A stretch of DNA of 64,000 nt from Gammaproteobacteria bacterium (GTDB lineage Bacteria > Pseudomonadota > Gammaproteobacteria > Arenicellales > UBA868): NCBI GenBank assembly GCA_022450155.1, contig JAKUQR010000004.1, positions 1 to 64,000 on the forward strand. Direction: 5' to 3'. How positions within the stretch are numbered: position 1 is the stretch's first letter; every line of letters starts with the position of its first letter. Below the pieces are notes generated by a model. That model saw only the letters and a program-made list of their open reading frames with translations. It was not told the origin of the DNA and did no database searches. A program made the translations under genes and the position numbers. Positions 26,020 through 36,761 of the stretch are shown here, in pieces.

Positions 26020-28150
26020 AGCAGGACAACCGCCTGCATCAACAGGCAAGGCGGTCATCAGTGATCTGATCGAGGTTCTTGAGGAGTATCTAGATCCCAA
26101 AGAAGTAAAAGCCGTCTATGAGGCTTATCTGTTCGGTGCGGATGCCCACGATGGCCAACGCCGCCGCAGCGGTGAGGCATTCATATCCCATCCCCTGTCT
26201 GTTGCGCTGATTCTTGCGGATATGCGGCTTGACAGTCCCAGCATTTCTGCTGCCATCCTTCACGATGTTATAGAAGACACCCCCACTTTGCGCGAGCAGC
26301 TGGCGGAATCGTTTGGTGAAGACGTCGCGTTATTGGTTGACGGTGTCAGCAAGATCGACCAGATCGAGTTTGAATCTAAGGAACATGCGGAAGCGGAGAA
26401 CTTCCGCAAGATGCTCCTGGCAATGGCGAAGGATATCAGGGTGATACTGATCAAGCTGGCTGATCGAATTCATAATATGCGCACCCTAGATTCTTTGCGT
26501 TCAGATAAGCGCAAGCGAATCGCCCAACAAACAATCGATATATTTGCACCCATCGCCAACCGTCTGGGTATGCATACCTGGACTCAGGAACTGGAAGATT
26601 TAAGTTTCCAACACCTCTATCCCAAACGTTACTCTGCGATTCACAAAGAGATCAGTAAACGTCGGGGTAATCGCAAGCGGGTTATCGACCGCACACGTTT
26701 GAAGATTACTGAAGAGCTCGAGGAGACTGGGATAAACGCGACCGTGGTCGGTCGTGAGAAAAACATCTACAGCGTCTACCGAAAAATGCACGATCGGCGG
26801 GTACCGATGGCGGAAATGGGTGATATCTTTGCGATTCGCATTATCGTGGACACAGTGGACGAATGTTATCGGGTGCTGGGTATCATTCACAACTTGTACA
26901 AACCGGTACCCGGTAAGTTCAAGGACTACATCGCGATCTCCAAAATCAACGGCTATCAATCATTGCATACGCAGTTGTTCGGCACTTTTGGCCAGAGTAT
27001 CGAAGTACAGATCCGGACCACCGACATGCACTGGGTCGCAGAGTCGGGCGTTGCCTCACACTGGCGTTACAAATCTCATGACGGCGAAGCACCACCGCAG
27101 ATACTGGCCCATCGCTGGGTAGTCGATCTGATAGAAACCCAGCAAGAGTCCGGTAATCCCTCGGAATTTCTCGAGCACCTAAAGACCGACCTTTTCCCCG
27201 ATGAAATCTATGTGTTTACACCTAAAGGCGATATAAAGAAGCTCCCCAAAGGCGCCAGCGCGCTGGATTTTGCCTACGCGGTTCACTCGGACATCGGAAA
27301 TCACTGCATCGGTGCCAAGATCAACAATGAAGCCATACCGCTGCACCAGGTGCTCAATAATGGGGATCACATCGAAGTGCTCACAGCACGGTCTGCAGGC
27401 CCGACACCGTTATGGCTTCATTATGTTGTCACCGGCAAAGCCCGCGCATCAATACGAATTTACCTCAAGTCCCGGCGGGAAGGTGATGCTGCCAAACTCG
27501 GTCGTCAGTTACTTGACCAGGCACTGAAATCTGTGGGTCTGACGGCTCGGCTGAAGACCAGCCAGAAGATTGGGTTGCTCAAGCGGCTCAATCGAGAAGA
27601 CTGGAATGAGCTGTTGGCGGATATCGGTTTGGGCAAACGCCTACCCATGGTCGTCGCGCGCCAGTTGTTGCCCGGCAGCAGTGTACCTTTGAAGAAATCA
27701 ACAAGTGGGCCGCTCCCGATCAAGGGTGTTGAGGGTATGAGTGTGTCTTATGGCCGATGTTGTCGGCCCATTCCCGGCGACAAGATCACCGGCCTGTTTT
27801 CGGTTGGTCGTGGCATTGTTATTCACACCACAACCTGCCCTAATGCCGCTAAACAAGCAAAAACTGTTGAAAACTGGATCAGCGTACAGTGGTCGGATGA
27901 AGTTAAGGGGGAATTCGCGGCGGACATACGACTGGAAGTACTCAACCGCCGGGGTGTACTTGCTCAGCTGGCTGCACTGGTCGCCGAAGAAGGATCCAAT
28001 ATCAACAGTGTTGCGGTCAATGCACGGGATAATCGTAACTCAACGATTCGTTTTACGATAGAAGTCTCAAACCGCCAACACCTTGCCCGGATTATCCGCC
28101 GGTTAAGAGCGCGCCGGTCAGTAATTCGCGTATTCCGAGCACGGGGATAA
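25967..28150 (+). CDS. spoT: bifunctional (p)ppGpp synthetase/hydrolase SpoT
   Basis: 727 residues, standard for SpoT/Rel. The N-terminal HD hydrolase domain has the metal site in [12 protein letters not shown] and [11 protein letters not shown]. The synthetase domain follows ([32 protein letters not shown]). Then come TGS ([27 protein letters not shown]), the conserved Cys/His region ([14 protein letters not shown]) and a C-terminal ACT domain ([12 protein letters not shown] region). Start ATG 25967 has AGGTGA five bases upstream; an earlier in-frame start at 25937 lies deeper in rpoZ. Confidence 0.95.
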   Translation: MPTTAATTTRRKEPQSSKAGQPPASTGKAVISDLIEVLEEYLDPKEVKAVYEAYLFGADAHDGQRRRSGEAFISHPLSVALILADMRLDSPSISAAILHDVIEDTPTLREQLAESFGEDVALLVDGVSKIDQIEFESKEHAEAENFRKMLLAMAKDIRVILIKLADRIHNMRTLDSLRSDKRKRIAQQTIDIFAPIANRLGMHTWTQELEDLSFQHLYPKRYSAIHKEISKRRGNRKRVIDRTRLKITEELEETGINATVVGREKNIYSVYRKMHDRRVPMAEMGDIFAIRIIVDTVDECYRVLGIIHNLYKPVPGKFKDYIAISKINGYQSLHTQLFGTFGQSIEVQIRTTDMHWVAESGVASHWRYKSHDGEAPPQILAHRWVVDLIETQQESGNPSEFLEHLKTDLFPDEIYVFTPKGDIKKLPKGASALDFAYAVHSDIGNHCIGAKINNEAIPLHQVLNNGDHIEVLTARSAGPTPLWLHYVVTGKARASIRIYLKSRREGDAAKLGRQLLDQALKSVGLTARLKTSQKIGLLKRLNREDWNELLADIGLGKRLPMVVARQLLPGSSVPLKKSTSGPLPIKGVEGMSVSYGRCCRPIPGDKITGLFSVGRGIVIHTTTCPNAAKQAKTVENWISVQWSDEVKGEFAADIRLEVLNRRGVLAQLAALVAEEGSNINSVAVNARDNRNSTIRFTIEVSNRQHLARIIRRLRARRSVIRVFRARG

Positions 28151-28189
28151 TACATCCAGATGTAGCCAACTGAACGGGGACAAAAAACG

Positions 28190-28579
28190 ATGACCAGTAG
28201 ACAGGCTATCAGCACTTCGCAGGCGCCGGATGCGATCGGTGCTTATTCGCAAGCAGTTGTTGCCGGTCAGACGCTCTATGTATCCGGGCAGATACCCTTG
28301 GACCCAGAAAGTATGGAGGTGGTCGAAGGTGACATGGAAACTCAGATTCGACGGGTTTTTGATAACCTGTCGGCAGTTGCTGAGGCTGCCGGCGCGAGCC
28401 TTGCCGATGCTGTCAAGTTGACAGTTTTCTTGACCGACCTGACTGACTTTCCGATGGTTAACCAAGTCATGGCCGAGTATTTTGATGAGCCGTATCCTGC
28501 CCGTGCCGCTATCGGTGTGGCTGCTCTGCCCAAGGGTGTTCCGGTCGAAATTGAGGCGATAGTTTATCTGCCGGCATAG
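28190..28579 (+). CDS. ridA: RidA family reactive intermediate/imine deaminase
   Basis: 129 residues, canonical RidA, which hydrolyses 2-aminoacrylate and related enamines that damage PLP enzymes. It has [21 protein letters not shown], and the active-site Arg in [21 protein letters not shown] (split across two strands). It sits between spoT and recG, as in Pseudomonas relatives. Contrast with the Arg-less triple-Rid protein at 5002. Confidence 0.95.
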   Translation: MTSRQAISTSQAPDAIGAYSQAVVAGQTLYVSGQIPLDPESMEVVEGDMETQIRRVFDNLSAVAEAAGASLADAVKLTVFLTDLTDFPMVNQVMAEYFDEPYPARAAIGVAALPKGVPVEIEAIVYLPA

Positions 28580-28635
28580 GACGCTGCGAACACCCGTTTG
28601 ATTGGTGGAGAGCTAGACTCGCCTCATGCTGCCGG

Positions 28636-30756
28636 TTGACCCATCCTGTGGCTGACCAACATTTGCCCCAACCCGCTGGGGCCAGGTTAGCGTCGCAGGA
28701 AATCACCGCGCTTAAGGGAGTGGGTCCCCAAATCCAATCCCGGCTTGCCCGGTTGGGTATCCGCACAGTCCAGGACGTCCTGTTTCATTTGCCACTGCGC
28801 TACCAGGATCGCACGCGATTTTCACCTATGGGTGGACTTACGGCCGGTAGCGAAGCACTTGTGACCGGTGTGATCGAGCTCTCCGGCGTACGCCTGGGCC
28901 GTCGTCGTAGCCTGGTGTCGGTTATTTCAGACAATACCGGCAGAATTACTATGCGACAGTTCCGATTCACAGCAACCCAGCAACGCGCACTGGCACGAGG
29001 CGGCTTGATCCAATGCTTTGGTGGAGTCCGCCAAGGTTCAACTGGCCTGGAGATGGTCCACCCTGAATACCGTTTGCTGCAGAGCGAGTCAGAGGCCACT
29101 GCGGAGCAGACATTGACGGCCGTGTATCCGACTACCGATGGCGTCGGCCAGCGCAAATGGCGGGATATGATCAGACAGGCGCTGCCACTTTGTGTAACGG
29201 AGATTGAAGAGTTATTACCTAAGGGTGTCGACGTCCCGGGCGTGGAGATATCGTTGGCCGACGCCCTCACCATTTTGCATTGCCCGCCTGTGGGAACCGA
29301 TCCTCTTTTGCTGATGCAAGGATCTCATCCTGCCCGGCTAAGGCTGGCATTTGAGGAAATGCTCTCGCATCATATTGCGATACGACAACGGCGATCCTAC
29401 CGCGATCGACTGTGTGCTCCGTTGATGCCGCCGTCCACCAGGCTTTGGCCACAACTCTGTGAACAACTGCATTTTCCGCTGACCAGTGCACAGGTACGGG
29501 TTGTTGAAGAGGTGTTCAACGACCTGGCCAGTACGGTTCCTGCAATGCGACTGGTTCAAGGGGATGTGGGATCCGGGAAAACTGTGGTGGCTGCTGCTGC
29601 AGTGCTCGCCGCAGTAGAAGCCGGTTGCCAAGCTGTGGTTATGGCGCCGACAGAACTGTTGGCCAGACAGCATTTCGAGAGTTTTGAAAACTGGCTCCAG
29701 GCCCTAGGAATAGATGTAGTGTGGCTGACCAGTCGGGCAACAGTTGCGACTCGTCGACAAGCCTGTCAGCGCTTGGCCAATGGTGATGTTCAGGTCGGTA
29801 TTGGTACCCATGCGTTGTTTCAAGACGGTGTTCACTATCACAACCTGGGGCTGGTGGTCGTAGACGAACAGCACCGCTTCGGTGTCGAGCAGCGACTGGC
29901 GCTGCGGGACAAAGGGCGCACAGATAATTGTGCACCCCACCAGCTGGTGATGACAGCCACCCCGATACCGCGTTCTTTGGCTATGGTGATGTATGCAGAC
30001 ATGGATGTTTCGGTCATCGATGAGATGCCGCCTGGGCGACAACCGGTAGAGACAGTTGTGATGCCCAATTCCAGACGTCAGGCAGTACAGGAACGTATCC
30101 GAGAATCCTGTGCCCGGGGTATGCGAGCTTACTGGGTCTGTCCTTTGATCGATGAGTCAGAGCTGTTAGACGTAGAGGCGGTCACGCAACGTGCAGAGTC
30201 CTTACGCCAGGACCTGCCTGAACTGCGGATCGAGCTGTTGCATGGTCGCAATACACCGACAGAAAAAGACGCCGTCATGAACGGGTTCAGGAGCGGCCAG
30301 GTCGACCTGCTGGTCGCAACTACGGTTATTGAGGTCGGTGTCGATGTGCCTGAAGCCAGTTTGATGGTGATCGAGAACGCCGAAAGACTGGGGTTGGCCC
30401 AGTTACATCAGTTACGTGGTCGAGTGGGCCGCGGAGACCGAAAGTCAGCCTGCGTCTTGATGTATCAGGCCCCACTTGGAGAACGTGCGAAGGTGCGGCT
30501 GTCGACGATGCGCGTGACCAATGATGGATTCGAGATCGCGCAGAAGGACCTCGAACTGCGTGGTCCGGGCGAGTTACTGGGCACGCGTCAAAGTGGCCTG
30601 CCGCAATTTCGCATTGCTGATCTGACCCGCGATCACATGTTATTACAAGACGTCCGGGAGGTTGCTGCTCAACTGCTTGAAAACGGTGAGACGAAGCTGA
30701 TCGATCGGTTGATCCGTCGCTGGCTCAGAACTGAAGACGGCTTTTACAGTGCGTGA
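28636..30756 (+). CDS. recG: ATP-dependent DNA helicase RecG
   Basis: 706 residues. Remodels stalled forks and branched DNA. An N-terminal helix-hairpin region (ALKGVGPQIQSRLARLGI) and OB-fold wedge domain come first. The SF2 helicase motor follows with QGDVGSGKTVVAAAA (motif I), VVDEQHRFGVEQR (the RecG DEQH box), TATPIPRSLAM (III), and HQLRGRVGRGD (VI). The start is a TTG without a clear ribosome site; GTG 28648 is an alternative. Confidence 0.94.
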   Translation: MTHPVADQHLPQPAGARLASQEITALKGVGPQIQSRLARLGIRTVQDVLFHLPLRYQDRTRFSPMGGLTAGSEALVTGVIELSGVRLGRRRSLVSVISDNTGRITMRQFRFTATQQRALARGGLIQCFGGVRQGSTGLEMVHPEYRLLQSESEATAEQTLTAVYPTTDGVGQRKWRDMIRQALPLCVTEIEELLPKGVDVPGVEISLADALTILHCPPVGTDPLLLMQGSHPARLRLAFEEMLSHHIAIRQRRSYRDRLCAPLMPPSTRLWPQLCEQLHFPLTSAQVRVVEEVFNDLASTVPAMRLVQGDVGSGKTVVAAAAVLAAVEAGCQAVVMAPTELLARQHFESFENWLQALGIDVVWLTSRATVATRRQACQRLANGDVQVGIGTHALFQDGVHYHNLGLVVVDEQHRFGVEQRLALRDKGRTDNCAPHQLVMTATPIPRSLAMVMYADMDVSVIDEMPPGRQPVETVVMPNSRRQAVQERIRESCARGMRAYWVCPLIDESELLDVEAVTQRAESLRQDLPELRIELLHGRNTPTEKDAVMNGFRSGQVDLLVATTVIEVGVDVPEASLMVIENAERLGLAQLHQLRGRVGRGDRKSACVLMYQAPLGERAKVRLSTMRVTNDGFEIAQKDLELRGPGELLGTRQSGLPQFRIADLTRDHMLLQDVREVAAQLLENGETKLIDRLIRRWLRTEDGFYSA

Positions 30757-31606
30757 TCGCCTGTTTCTTTACGTGCGCCTGGCAAGGCTCGATCGACCGA
30801 TCGGCTGGCTGTTGCTGATGTGGCCCACACTTTGGGCTGTCTGGATCGCAGGTGATGGTCAACCACAAGTGCAGATCGTCGCAGTGTTTGTTACTGGCGT
30901 AATTGTTATGCGTGCAGCAGGATGTGTGATAAACGATTACTTTGATCGCGCATTTGATCCGCACGTCCAAAGAACTCGAAACCGACCCTTGGCAACAGGC
31001 AAGGTCTCTACCCGGGAGGCACTGATCCTGTTTGCAGCCCTTATCATGGGAGCACTGGGATTGTTGTTAACCCTGAACCGACAAACCATTGTACTGGGCT
31101 TGATCGGGGCGGCGATTGCGATCAGTTACCCCTTATTCAAACGCTTTACACACCTGCCACAACTGTACCTAGGGATTGCATTTTCCTGGGGGATTCCGAT
31201 GGCATTTGCTGCGCAAACCGGTCGTGTGCCGGCGCTGGCCTGGTGGATTCTGTGCGCCAATCTGTTGTGGACGGTCGCTTACGATACCATGTATGCGATG
31301 GCTGATCGGCCTGACGACCTCAAAATCGGGCTCAAATCTACCGCCATTCTTTTCGGCCAATACGATCTATTGGTTAACGCAGTGTTGCAGGCTCTCGCAC
31401 TGGCGGTACTTGGCATCATCGGCTGGGGGCTGCATCTGAACGGTTGGTACTATCTGGGCCTGGTCGGCGCTGCGGGAACGGCTGTTTATCAATACCGACT
31501 GTGTCGCGGTCGCGATCGAGACATGTGTCTGAAGGCGTTTATCAACAATACCTGGTTCGGTGCTTGTGTATTTGCCGGTCTTGTTTTTTCCTACCGCCTG
31601 AACTGA
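30749..31606 (+). CDS. ubiA: 4-hydroxybenzoate polyprenyltransferase
   Basis: 285 residues with about eight membrane helices. Attaches the polyprenyl chain to 4-hydroxybenzoate in ubiquinone synthesis. Both Asp-rich prenyl-diphosphate motifs are visible: NDYFDRAFDPHVQRTRNRPL near residue 70 and YDTMYAMADRPDDLKIGLKS near 190. The GTG start overlaps the recG stop by 8 bases, so it is coupled to recG. Converges with uvrD. Confidence 0.94.
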   Translation: MRDRLFLYVRLARLDRPIGWLLLMWPTLWAVWIAGDGQPQVQIVAVFVTGVIVMRAAGCVINDYFDRAFDPHVQRTRNRPLATGKVSTREALILFAALIMGALGLLLTLNRQTIVLGLIGAAIAISYPLFKRFTHLPQLYLGIAFSWGIPMAFAAQTGRVPALAWWILCANLLWTVAYDTMYAMADRPDDLKIGLKSTAILFGQYDLLVNAVLQALALAVLGIIGWGLHLNGWYYLGLVGAAGTAVYQYRLCRGRDRDMCLKAFINNTWFGACVFAGLVFSYRLN

Positions 31607-31640
31607 GTAGCAGCAGCAAACACACACCCACCGACGTCAA

Positions 31641-33812
31641 TCAAGCGGGATCCAGGTTGGCGTAGGCCAACACCAGCCATTTATTGCCAGCAGTTTCGAA
31701 TCGAACCTGAACTCGGGCATGCTCACCCTGCCCCTCTACACTAAGGACAGTACCATGACCGAACTTGACATGATGTACGCGAGCACCCAGGTCAATACCC
31801 GGGCTGCTTGTCTGAGCCTTGCTGTTCAAGGCTTCGGCAGGTGTCGAGATAGCTCCGGTCAATACGGTGGACGAACGTACCTCAGCAACCAGTTCTGCTG
31901 GGATTTCTCTTAGAAAACGAGACGGGCGGGTATAGCTTTCCCTGCCATGCAGCCGCCGGACCTCGGCCCAGGTCAGAAAAAGTTGCACCATGGCCCGAGT
32001 CATACCGACGTAACACAGACGTCTTTCCTCCTCGAGTCGACCCGGTTCATCGATCGAGCGCTGATGCGGAAAGAGGCCTTCTTCCAGGCCGCTCAGAAAT
32101 ACAAGCGGGAACTCAAGCCCTTTGGCCGAATGAAGACTCATCAGCTGTACGCAATCTTCCCACTCTTCTGCTTGCCCTTCACCAGCCTCCAGTGCAGCGT
32201 GTGCGAGAAATTCCGATAGTGGATCCGGATGTTGGTCGTCGGCCGGATCGTAATTGAAATGACGGGCTGCAGTGACGAGTTCTTCGAGGTTTTCTACCCG
32301 CGTCTGCGCTTTTTCACCGTGCTGTTTACGGTAGTGATCGATAAGCCCGCTGCGCTGCACAACGATGTCCGTCTGTTCCGTCAGATCAAGATCTTGTGTC
32401 GATGCGTCAAGCGCTTCGATGAGATCGGTAAAGTGCTTCAACGAGGTCCGGGCTCTGGTCGGTATTTGTGTTTTACTTGCCAATTCAATCGCAGCGGACC
32501 ACATGGAGGTGTCAGACGCCCTGGCATGTTCACGGATTGCGGTAGCTGTTCGCGCACCGATGCCGCGAGTGGGGACATTGACGACCCGTTCAAAAGACGG
32601 ATCAGAGTGGCGATTTGAGATCAGGCGCAGGTACGCCAGAGCATCTTTGATCTCGGCCCGCTCGAAAAACCGGAGTCCACCATAGACCCGGTAAGGAATG
32701 CCTTCACTGAGCAGGAGTTCCTCAAAAACACGGGACTGTGCGTTCGAGCGATAGAGGATAGCAATAGAATCACGGCGATGGCCTTCATGCACCCACTCGC
32801 GGAGGCGTTCCACGACGAACTGAGCTTCGTCGATTTCGTTAAAAGCAGCGTAAAGCCTGATCGGCGCACCAGCCTGATCTTCAGTCCACAGTTTTTTCCC
32901 CATTCGGCCGACGTTGTGGTCGATTACGCTGTTTGCTGCCGCGAGAATTGTTCCAGTCGATCGATAGTTCTGTTCCAGCCGTAGGATCTGCGTATCGGGA
33001 AAGTCTTTCTGAAACAAGTCCATGTTCTCAATTCGGGCACCCCGCCAGCCGTAGATCGACTGATCGTCATCGCCTACAGCAGTGATGCTGTTACGCGGCT
33101 GTGCCAACAGCTTCAGCCAACGGTACTGTATGGTATTGGTATCCTGAAACTCGTCGATGAGGATGTGCTGAAAACGTTCCCGATAAGCGTCTCGGATTGG
33201 CCCGTTGTTCTGAAATAGCTCTAGGCACCGCAGCAGAAGTTCTGCAAAGTCAACCAGTCCAAAGCGCTGACACAGTGATTCGTAGTGGGCGTAAACTTGG
33301 GTCAGAGTCTGATGCTGGTTATCTGATGTCCCTTCAAGTTGTGGGGGACGCCGGCCCTCGTCCTTGTTGCTGTTAATAAACCACTGTACCTGTCGCGGTG
33401 GCCAGAATCCCTCATCAAGATTAAGTTCTCTAAGTGAACGGCGCACCAGACGGTGCTGGTCCTGGGCATCAAGGATCTCGAAAGAATCCGAAAGACCGGC
33501 GTCGGCGCAATGAGTGCGCAGGAAACGGTGTGACAAACCATGAAACGTGCCGAGCCACATGTTGCGCATTGGAGAACCGATCATGCGTTCTACCCGGTGG
33601 CGCATTTCCAGGGCCGCTTTGTTGGTAAACGTAACAGCGAGGATAGACAGTGGCGACACCTCGAGTGCTGTCACAAGCCAGGCGATTCTATGGGTCAGAA
33701 CGCGGGTCTTGCCACTGCCGGCGCCGGCAAGAACAAGCATCGGACCGGGATCCTTGGATACTGCCTGACGCTGAGCGTCGTTCAGATCATCAAAAATGAA
33801 AGACACGTCCAT
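31641..33812 (-). CDS. uvrD: DNA helicase II (UvrD/Rep family)
   Basis: 723 residues, SF1A 3'-5' helicase for mismatch and nucleotide excision repair. Motifs: LNDAQRQAV (Q), AGAGSGKTRVLTHRI (I), VTFTNKAALEM (Ia), DEFQDTN (II), GDDDQSIYGWRGA (III), QNYRS (IV), SLHSAKGLEFPLVF (V) and RLCYVGMTRA (VI). The C-terminal 50 residues (GARVHHVKFGHGTVLSVEG) form the Tudor-like RNA-polymerase-binding tail seen in UvrD. Closer to UvrD than Rep. Confidence 0.93.
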   Translation of the reverse strand: MDVSFIFDDLNDAQRQAVSKDPGPMLVLAGAGSGKTRVLTHRIAWLVTALEVSPLSILAVTFTNKAALEMRHRVERMIGSPMRNMWLGTFHGLSHRFLRTHCADAGLSDSFEILDAQDQHRLVRRSLRELNLDEGFWPPRQVQWFINSNKDEGRRPPQLEGTSDNQHQTLTQVYAHYESLCQRFGLVDFAELLLRCLELFQNNGPIRDAYRERFQHILIDEFQDTNTIQYRWLKLLAQPRNSITAVGDDDQSIYGWRGARIENMDLFQKDFPDTQILRLEQNYRSTGTILAAANSVIDHNVGRMGKKLWTEDQAGAPIRLYAAFNEIDEAQFVVERLREWVHEGHRRDSIAILYRSNAQSRVFEELLLSEGIPYRVYGGLRFFERAEIKDALAYLRLISNRHSDPSFERVVNVPTRGIGARTATAIREHARASDTSMWSAAIELASKTQIPTRARTSLKHFTDLIEALDASTQDLDLTEQTDIVVQRSGLIDHYRKQHGEKAQTRVENLEELVTAARHFNYDPADDQHPDPLSEFLAHAALEAGEGQAEEWEDCVQLMSLHSAKGLEFPLVFLSGLEEGLFPHQRSIDEPGRLEEERRLCYVGMTRAMVQLFLTWAEVRRLHGRESYTRPSRFLREIPAELVAEVRSSTVLTGAISTPAEALNSKAQTSSPGIDLGARVHHVKFGHGTVLSVEGQGEHARVQVRFETAGNKWLVLAYANLDPA

Positions 33813-33851
33813 ACCCGCTAAACACTCAAGTCAAGGACACGAGGTTGAATG

Positions 33852-34343
33852 TTACCCGTCGGCACTTCGGGTTACAGTCGATTGTCGGTAATAGCGGCCA
33901 TGACACAACCTGGGATCCTCCACCAGCGGCGTCATCGGTTCTGCCTGCCACACAGACGGGTCCAGTTCAGGGAAAAACACGGTATTTCCAGCCGAGATTT
34001 TGTCAGGCACCTGCGTGACATCGATGAAATCACAATATTCGAGAGCCGCTGCATAGAGCTGTCCGCCGCCGATAAACCAGACATCGCCAGTGCAGGTGGC
34101 CAGTGCAGCCGGGATCGTTGTATAGCACTGGACATCATCGAGCACCGAGCGGGTGATCACAACGTTGCGTCGTCCTGCCAGTGGTTTTGCGCCAATCGAT
34201 TCCCACGTGCCCCGGCCCATAATGATGGTGGCGCCCAGAGTCAGCCGCTTAAATCGTTTCAGGTCGGCCGAATAGTGCCAGGGCAGTTTTCCATCTACCC
34301 CAATGACACGGTCTTGAGTGATTGCCACAATTGCTGCGCGCAA
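33852..34343 (-). CDS. folA: dihydrofolate reductase
   Basis: 163 residues. Reduces dihydrofolate to tetrahydrofolate with NADPH. Visible: AIVAITQDRVIGVDGKLPWHY (folate and Met20-loop region), RFKRLTLGATIIMGRGTWESIG (NADPH site), and VWFIGGGQLYAAAL. The start is TTG. It follows thyA by about 70 bases on the same strand; thyA makes the dihydrofolate that this enzyme recycles. Confidence 0.93.
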   Translation of the reverse strand: MRAAIVAITQDRVIGVDGKLPWHYSADLKRFKRLTLGATIIMGRGTWESIGAKPLAGRRNVVITRSVLDDVQCYTTIPAALATCTGDVWFIGGGQLYAAALEYCDFIDVTQVPDKISAGNTVFFPELDPSVWQAEPMTPLVEDPRLCHGRYYRQSTVTRSADG

Positions 34344-34412
34344 TGTCAGCCCCTAACTTGAGCCAGCAGAAGATTTCTGGCAATCCGTGCAGCTACTGCT
34401 GTCATCGTACAA

Positions 34413-35291
34413 CTACACGGCCACCTTGAAAGCAATCGCCTGGTGGGGTTCGTAGCCGGCCAGAGAAAAAGTGCCGAGCAACTCGTCCGTCGTGGCACTG
34501 AGGAGATCTTCCACGTCGTTGAGTGATCGAACAGCACTGTTTATGGTCAACTGTGGCAATGGTTTGGGTTTCCGCAGCAGCTGATCACGTAAACCGGGTA
34601 CATGGTCGTACTCTGCCATACTGCCATCAGGCTTGGCGGTATAGATGTGCGCATCGATCAAGGTGTGACCAAAGTAACCCACCGGTATACCCGCAAAACG
34701 ACTAAACAGCTCGAGCAGGAAAGCGTAGCCGGCGATGTTATAGGGCAGCCCTAGCGCAACGTCACAACTTCGTTGGGTTAAATGCAGACAGAGCAGCGGC
34801 TCGGCAGCCTCATCGCGCTGAACATTGAGTACCCACAGCGCATGGCAGGGGGGTAAACCGCTGAACTGGGCATTGCCTGGTGCCCAGGCGGATACCACCA
34901 AACGGCGACTGTCCGGATTTTGCCTGAGTTCGTTCACAACCCAGGCCACCTGATCGTTAAACGAGGCGTCGTCTTGATTATGTACGGGGAAGTGTCGCCA
35001 GAAGTTGCCATAGGCACTGGGCACGCGGCCGTCTTCATCCGCCCAAGGGTCCCAAAACTTACAGCCATGCCGGCGCAGCAGGCCAATATCGGTGCTGCCG
35101 GAGAGAAACCACAGATTTTCAACGACGATATTTTTCCAGGAAATCTCTTTGGTGGTCAGTAGTGGAAAACCCTGGCGCAGGTCAATCTGAAAATTTAAGT
35201 TAAAAGTTGAAAGAGTATCGACGCCAGTTCGATTGGTCTTTCGATGACCGCTACCGAGTACGGTTTCGACGACATCAAGATACTGCTGCAA
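34413..35291 (-). CDS. thyA: thymidylate synthase
   Basis: 292 residues. Methylates dUMP with methylene-tetrahydrofolate. NRTGVDTLSTFNLNFQIDL at the N-terminus, the catalytic Cys in GLPPCHALWVLNV, then LTQRSCDVALGLPYNIAGYAF, and AHIYTAKPDG. Length and motifs are normal. The start is a TTG giving QQYLDVVETVL, equivalent to the MKQYLDL start of E. coli ThyA. Upstream partner of folA. Confidence 0.95.
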   Translation of the reverse strand: MQQYLDVVETVLGSGHRKTNRTGVDTLSTFNLNFQIDLRQGFPLLTTKEISWKNIVVENLWFLSGSTDIGLLRRHGCKFWDPWADEDGRVPSAYGNFWRHFPVHNQDDASFNDQVAWVVNELRQNPDSRRLVVSAWAPGNAQFSGLPPCHALWVLNVQRDEAAEPLLCLHLTQRSCDVALGLPYNIAGYAFLLELFSRFAGIPVGYFGHTLIDAHIYTAKPDGSMAEYDHVPGLRDQLLRKPKPLPQLTINSAVRSLNDVEDLLSATTDELLGTFSLAGYEPHQAIAFKVAV

Positions 35292-35334
35292 TATGCTGTG
35301 CTCTACCTGTGCTAGGGATTTGCTGAGCCAGTGG

Positions 35335-36594
35335 CTACAGCGCTTGGTCAGAGAAATAATGCTCTATCGCTATACGTGCAACGTAGGCCGATTTTACATA
35401 CCACTTTTCCTTGTTGATGCAAAGTACCGCGTAAGCGAGCTTACGGTCACCGCGCTTGGCATAGCCCACAAACCAATCGTAAGTACCGGCAGGGTCTGTC
35501 CCGTTGAGTGTGCCGGTTTTGCCACCGACTTCGACGTTTGACATCTTGCCGGTGAAAAAGTTGTTAAAAGACTTTTTTGCCGATCCTTTGCGTACAGTTA
35601 AAGTCATCATATTCTGCAGTTGGTGGGCGGTTGACTCGCTGAACACTTGGCGGGCATAGGGCTCATCATCAGCATATAGAACGATACCGTTGGTATCGGT
35701 AATCGCATCGACCAGACTCGGCTGGACAATAAACCCGCCGTTGATGGTCGCCGCGGCCAGGACCGCAGCATGAACCGGACTCATCGTGGTTTTTTGGGTC
35801 CAGCCGGACGCGGCTTCTACGATAGACCAGGGGTTGTCCAGGTTTAACGCGAGGCGGCTTGGGCTGATCTCGACATCACTTTTTATCTCCCGGTTGAACC
35901 CCAGTCGCTGAGCGTAATCCAGCAGTGCTTTACCGCCGACATGCTGGACGCCCAGTCGACCGAATACGCTGTTGACAGATTTGGCAAAGGACATTTTCAG
36001 AGGCAAGTGCCGGGTCCATTGATTGTCCTTGTGGTGCAGTACTTGTTGGCGGTAAAGGCTGGTGGTTTTGCCGTTGAATGGAATGACGGTGTCAGCATTA
36101 ACCTTCCCCAGATCGATAGCAGCGCTGGCCGTTACAAGTTTGAAGACCGAAGCAGACGGATACGTCGCCTGTAAAGCGAAATTGGCAGCGGGCTTTGTTT
36201 TTCGGCGGTGATTGACCAGTGCCAGAATCTTGCCGGTATCCGGGTCCAGTCCAACAAACATCCCGTAATCCGGTCCATATTTTTCAAAAATCGCGTTGAC
36301 AGAATCACGTAGTACCCGATCGGTGTTGTAGTGGATTGTTGCCGGGAGTCGCCGGCCTTGGCTGGTAATGGTGATCTCGCGCGGATACGCATTGTTCTGC
36401 ACTGATGGCGTTATTGCGTCACTGATGACGTGCCGGTCCACACCCCACACGGCGCTGCGTTGCCATTCTGTGGAACTCAGATGCTCCGGCCAGGACAACA
36501 TGCCACCGATCAGGATCACGGTTACAAGCGCAATCTGCAGCGGACCAGACAGGGTTGTCTGTCTGACAGTTTTACGACTGCGCTGGTTGCTCAT
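35335..36594 (-). CDS. penicillin-binding transpeptidase-domain protein
   Basis: 419 residues from ATG 36594. One N-terminal membrane anchor (LQIALVTVILIGGML) is followed by a periplasmic transpeptidase domain. The serine motif is S149-VFK in YPSASVFKLV, the SxN motif is in FAKSVNSVFG, and KTG in VGGKTGTLNG. No transglycosylase domain is present, and the pedestal is short, so this is a monofunctional class B-like or low-mass PBP of uncertain role. An upstream ATG at 36657 gives 21 unlikely residues. Confidence 0.82.
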   Translation of the reverse strand: MSNQRSRKTVRQTTLSGPLQIALVTVILIGGMLSWPEHLSSTEWQRSAVWGVDRHVISDAITPSVQNNAYPREITITSQGRRLPATIHYNTDRVLRDSVNAIFEKYGPDYGMFVGLDPDTGKILALVNHRRKTKPAANFALQATYPSASVFKLVTASAAIDLGKVNADTVIPFNGKTTSLYRQQVLHHKDNQWTRHLPLKMSFAKSVNSVFGRLGVQHVGGKALLDYAQRLGFNREIKSDVEISPSRLALNLDNPWSIVEAASGWTQKTTMSPVHAAVLAAATINGGFIVQPSLVDAITDTNGIVLYADDEPYARQVFSESTAHQLQNMMTLTVRKGSAKKSFNNFFTGKMSNVEVGGKTGTLNGTDPAGTYDWFVGYAKRGDRKLAYAVLCINKEKWYVKSAYVARIAIEHYFSDQAL

Positions 36595-36761
36595 ATGCAC
36601 GGGGTGTGTAGTTCTTGACCAGGATGGCAGTTGCGCCGGCGTTCGGCGGTGCCTCATGCAGCACCTTTTTCGTGAATCGCCCTGCGTTTAGCCCGCACGG
36701 TCCACATGATATCTGAGTATAAAGCGACTGAAGGGAAGAAAACATATCGATGGCTGTTTGG